This document shows, in pieces, positions 61,286-64,000 of a stretch of DNA of 64,000 bases. The notes beneath the pieces are model-generated. The model ran no database searches. It saw only the letters and a program-made list of their open reading frames with translations, and had not been told where the DNA came from. This DNA comes from Agrobacterium arsenijevicii (GTDB lineage Bacteria; Pseudomonadota; Alphaproteobacteria; Rhizobiales; Rhizobiaceae), in the NCBI GenBank assembly GCA_000949895.1, contig JWIT01000024.1:41936-105935 (forward strand), in the 5' to 3' direction. The position numbers and the translations under genes were made by a program. Numbering within the stretch: the stretch's first letter is position 1; every line of letters begins with the position of its first letter.

Positions 61286-61384
61286 TCAACTGCGTGGCAA
61301 GTCGTAAGTGCGCCCTTGTCTGTTTACCGGTGGCAACGCTAGCAACATCGAGCGGTGATTTCGACTACTAAAAGTAGTGGTCGC
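61286..61384. other. oriT: oriT with RSF1010-like nick core
   Basis: TAAGTGCGCCCT at 61305-61316 equals the nick-region core of RSF1010-type oriT, which Ti plasmid oriTs share. It lies 56 bp from the traA start, between traA and the divergent traD/traG genes. A hairpin CGACTACT-AAA-AGTAGTGGTCG follows at 61362-61384. This fits TraA, a MobQ/MobL-type relaxase. Confidence 0.75.
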
Positions 61385-61665
61385 CAATCGGTCATTGCTC
61401 GTGTTTGAATAGGTGCCAGACGCATCAATCCAGGGAGAACGATATGCGCAAACCGATCGCACGACGGATTAGGGACAGGGGACAAGAGAGGTGGACGATA
61501 GGAGGAGTGAGTTTGCAGGCGCGGCTGGACAAACAGGAGCGGCGCAGGCAACGCGCATGTGGATAGTCCGGTAAGACGGGCAATCGATTGGCGGCTACCA
61601 AAAATCGGAGTTTCAAAGAAGTTTACAATGGCCCATACAGGATACCGTCCAGAAACGGAGCAGAC

Positions 61666-62580
61666 ATGAAGACCAGCCTTGAGCATTTGCCGGAACGAAA
61701 GCAACGCGAGCTCGCGCGTGTCGTCGGAATTATTCAGGAGGAGTTTGCTGATCTGGTGGAGCGCTCGAAGTCTGACGCCAAGAAGGATGGGCGGATTTTT
61801 AAAATCATTCTGTTCGGTTCTTACGCGCGTGGCACCTGGGTGGATGAACCGCATACGTCCAAAGGCTACCGCTCGGATTTCGATATCCTTGTCATCGTCA
61901 GCAACAAGGAACTTGCCGATCCCAAATACTGGGACAAGACAACAGACCGGCTGATGTGGGACAAGGAGATCGAGACGCCCGTGAGCCTCATTGCCCATGG
62001 CGCTCGCGAAATCAGCAATTTCTTACAGGAAGGGCAATATTTCTTCAGCGATATCCGACGTGACGGCATTGCTCTCTACGAACTCGACGATAGGGAACTC
62101 GCCGAGCCCAAAAGCCTTACGGGGCAACAGGCATATGAGCTGGCAAAAAGACATTACGCCAGCCGCCTCGGTGTCGTTGACAGTTTTATAGACCACACGC
62201 TCTTTGCCCTGCAGAAGCATAACGCAAAGAGCGCAGCTTTCATGCTGCACCAATCCATAGAGCAGGCCTATTCCACGCTGCTTTTGACCCTCACCAACTA
62301 CAGCCCTGCGAGCCATAATTTAAAATTCTTGCGAGGGCTAGCAGAGGGTCAGGATATCCGCCTCGCCGAGGCCTGGCCGCGGGATCACCATCGGTTTCAG
62401 TCATGGTTCAACACACTGAACGAAGCCTATGTGAAGGCCCGTTACTCCGACCATTACGAAATTACCGAGGAGGCTCTGACCTGGCTGACTGCCAGAACGT
62501 CCATCCTCTACGATCTCGTCAACACGGTCTGCCAGGAACATATCGCCAGGCTGGAACATGCCGCGAACGCCAGCGACTGA
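61666..62580 (+). CDS. Nucleotidyltransferase-HEPN fusion protein
   Basis: A 304-aa protein. Residues 35-85 carry a MNT-type nucleotidyltransferase (ILFGSYARGTWVDEPHTSKG, then DFDILVIVSN with the DxD). Residues 155-290 form a HEPN domain (RHYASRLGVVDSFIDHTLFA ... AYSTLLLTLTNY). MNT-HEPN pairs act as toxin-antitoxin systems in which MNT adenylylates HEPN; here both are in one chain. ATG 61666 has GGAG 5 nt upstream. It sits between oriT and traD, an unusual insertion in the tra region, perhaps a stability or defence module. Confidence 0.85.
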   Translation: MKTSLEHLPERKQRELARVVGIIQEEFADLVERSKSDAKKDGRIFKIILFGSYARGTWVDEPHTSKGYRSDFDILVIVSNKELADPKYWDKTTDRLMWDKEIETPVSLIAHGAREISNFLQEGQYFFSDIRRDGIALYELDDRELAEPKSLTGQQAYELAKRHYASRLGVVDSFIDHTLFALQKHNAKSAAFMLHQSIEQAYSTLLLTLTNYSPASHNLKFLRGLAEGQDIRLAEAWPRDHHRFQSWFNTLNEAYVKARYSDHYEITEEALTWLTARTSILYDLVNTVCQEHIARLEHAANASD

Positions 62581-62766
62581 GCTTCACCGGTAGCACAAAC
62601 TCTCCTGAGCTCAGGTAACAGCCACCGCAGCGTCATGAACCATATGGTCCGAACTACTCTCGCAATCACTATGTCGATCTCCTCATAGAATCTGGTCTGT
62701 CCTCCTGAAACGAAGCCGTATTCAAAACCGGCAGTTTCGGTGCGACCGCAATCGAAAGGAATAATC

Positions 62767-63075
62767 GTGGCAAGGAAAACCATCGAACAGCGCCTGGCTG
62801 AACTGGATGCGCAACGTTCGGCACTCAAGGCGCGGCTCTCGAAAACCGAGCGCAACAACGATACGCGCCGCAAGGTCCTGATCGGGTCGCTCGTTCTGCA
62901 TCACCTGGAGACCTCGAATGATCAGGATTTCAGCAAGCAACTCGGTGAATGGCTGCGCCGCGAACTACCGGGCTTTCTGACACGCGACAATGACAAGGCG
63001 CTCTTTGCCGATCTGATCGGACCAGTACAGCCGGGCACGGGAGAAAATGGCGACAGCGCGCAGGGCGCTCCATGA
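62767..63075 (+). CDS. traD: TraD-like conjugal transfer protein
   Basis: A 102-aa protein placed directly before traG. The sequence (EQRLAELDAQRSALKARLSK, then ERNNDTRRKVLIGSLVLHHL) resembles the TraD/MobC-like small mobilisation proteins of rhizobial plasmids. The start is GTG 62767 with AAAGGA 6 nt upstream. Its stop overlaps the traG start (ATGA). Confidence 0.75.
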   Translation: MARKTIEQRLAELDAQRSALKARLSKTERNNDTRRKVLIGSLVLHHLETSNDQDFSKQLGEWLRRELPGFLTRDNDKALFADLIGPVQPGTGENGDSAQGAP

Positions 63076-64000
63076 ACCGATCGCGACTTGCCCGGGGCGC
63101 ATTCAAGAATATGATGCGCGCCGCCGCGCGTGATCCGCTTTGGGCATTCCTGGCTTTGATTGCCATGCCCTTCCGGATATGGAAACGGCTCCTCGGATTT
63201 ATCTTCATCCTTATCATCGTCACGTTTGTGATAGGCATGGGTGGCCGTCATTTCCTCGAGCAAATGGGGTTCGGGCGCGGCTCGGTTGTCTTCATCATTC
63301 CCGATCTCGTCACCCTGCTGGCGCTCGCCGCTATCACCTTCCGGTTCATCACCAGCGCGCTGATTTTGCATTTCGGGGATAGTGACGCAGAAACCCATGG
63401 CTCCGCCCGCTTCGCGACAGACAAGGAGATAGCTGCTCTTACCTCATCCGGCTCCGGCCTCCTGATCGGTCGTGATACGAAAACGGCCAAGCCTCTGCGC
63501 TACGATGGCCCGGCCCATCTGCTCACAATGGCGCCGACGCGTACCGGCAAGGGCGTGGGCACTATCATCCCAAACCTGCTGACCGCCGACCGTTCCGTGA
63601 TCTGCGTCGATCCAAAAGGCGAGAATGCAAGGATCACTGGCCGTGCGCGCCAGAAATTCGGCCCGGTTCATGTGCTCGATCCTTTCGGGGTCACCGGGAG
63701 ACCCTCGGCAGCCTTCAATCCCCTGGCCATGCTCGATCCCCACAGCCTCGATGTCGCGGAAGACGCCAGTACCCTTGCCGACGCTCTCGTGTTCGACGAG
63801 CCGGGAACGGCGGGAGAGGCGCATTGGAACGAGGAAGCAAAAGCTCTTATTGCCGGATTACTGCTCAAGATCGTTGCAGCGGAGCCTTTGCGACGCAGGC
63901 ACCTCGCAACACTTCGCGACTATCTCACCCTTGCTCCGGAACACTTCGCAGCACTGCTCAAGCGTATGCAGGAGAGCGATGCGGCGAGAGGTCTTGTCGC
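63072..64000 (+). CDS. traG: TraG conjugative coupling protein (5' part, runs off the window)
   Basis: The first 309 codons of a TraG/VirD4-family ATPase. Two membrane segments (about residues 28-57 and 72-97) precede Walker A APTRTGKGVGTIIPNLL and the following CVDPKGENARIT. No stop occurs before the window end, so the gene continues. It couples the TraA-oriT complex to a conjugation channel. It is clearly distinct from VirD4 at 888-2933; both systems coexist on the molecule. Confidence 0.93.
   Translation, partial: MNRSRLARGAFKNMMRAAARDPLWAFLALIAMPFRIWKRLLGFIFILIIVTFVIGMGGRHFLEQMGFGRGSVVFIIPDLVTLLALAAITFRFITSALILHFGDSDAETHGSARFATDKEIAALTSSGSGLLIGRDTKTAKPLRYDGPAHLLTMAPTRTGKGVGTIIPNLLTADRSVICVDPKGENARITGRARQKFGPVHVLDPFGVTGRPSAAFNPLAMLDPHSLDVAEDASTLADALVFDEPGTAGEAHWNEEAKALIAGLLLKIVAAEPLRRRHLATLRDYLTLAPEHFAALLKRMQESDAARGLV

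Noticed and set aside
61644..61654. ACAGGATACCG as a T-DNA border
   Set aside because: Only the CAGGATA block fits; the TGTAAAC half is absent at the required spacing.
1..64000. CRISPR arrays, rRNA, tRNA and repABC replication genes
   Set aside because: I looked for regular spaced repeats, rRNA/tRNA signatures and RepA/B/C-like proteins and saw none in the window.

Overview
The window looks like part of a large plasmid of a Rhizobiaceae bacterium (Agrobacterium/Rhizobium group). It carries a VirD1/D2/D4 plus VirE1/E2/E3 T-DNA transfer set, a separate Ti-type TraA/TraG conjugation region, many sugar and polyamine type ABC operons, and decayed insertion sequences. Everything is read from sequence alone; no database search was possible.

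Layout. (1) 1-8.7 kb, minus strand: virE1-virE2-virE3-virD1-virD2-virD4 and two small downstream genes. They encode T-strand processing, coupling and single-strand DNA protection. (2) 8.7-14.3 kb: three effector-like genes, two with F-box-like segments (VirF type) and one with a Cys-His-Asp protease-like pattern. Most have a VirG-box-like sequence upstream. IS remnants follow. (3) 15.2-21.9 kb, minus strand: a carbohydrate ABC transporter with a ROK regulator and a phosphodiester-glycosidase-family enzyme. (4) 22.08-26.87 kb: a probable small T-DNA of about 4.77 kb. Two border-like 25-mers lie in the same orientation, with an overdrive-like stretch just outside the right one. The three genes inside have no Shine-Dalgarno sequence. 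Their start contexts resemble the filamentous-fungus consensus (CAMMATGNC), their leaders are CA/CT-rich, and two have TATA boxes about 100 bp before the ATG. (5) 27.2-35.4 kb: a K+ channel remnant, then a second ROK regulator and a Ugp-like ABC operon with a glycerophosphodiester phosphodiesterase and an inositol-monophosphatase-family phosphatase. (6) 36-42 kb: hipBA, an IS21 remnant and a TetR/hydrolase/dehydrogenase unit. (7) 42.2-54.7 kb: a spermidine/putrescine-type ABC operon with nucleoside hydrolase, M20 deacylase and GH3 glucosidase, a LysR regulator, and FMO, RidA and DUF1028 genes. (8) 54.7-57.4 kb: fragments and hypotheticals. (9) 57.5-64 kb: traA, an RSF1010-like oriT, a nucleotidyltransferase-HEPN gene, a traD-like gene and the 5' part of traG.

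How it may work together (inference). The Vir genes would move the 22-27 kb T-DNA and the effector proteins into a eukaryotic cell. One T-DNA gene belongs to the same broad NAGPA/DUF2233-like family as the enzyme in the transporter operon directly outside the left border. This resembles the opine arrangement, where a synthase is carried on T-DNA and its catabolic relative on the plasmid; agrocinopine Acs/AccF is the known case. The GDPD plus IMPase operon also has agrocinopine-type logic (AccF plus AccG). The start contexts and leaders raise the possibility that the recipient is a fungus rather than a plant. That is the most interesting and least proven idea here.
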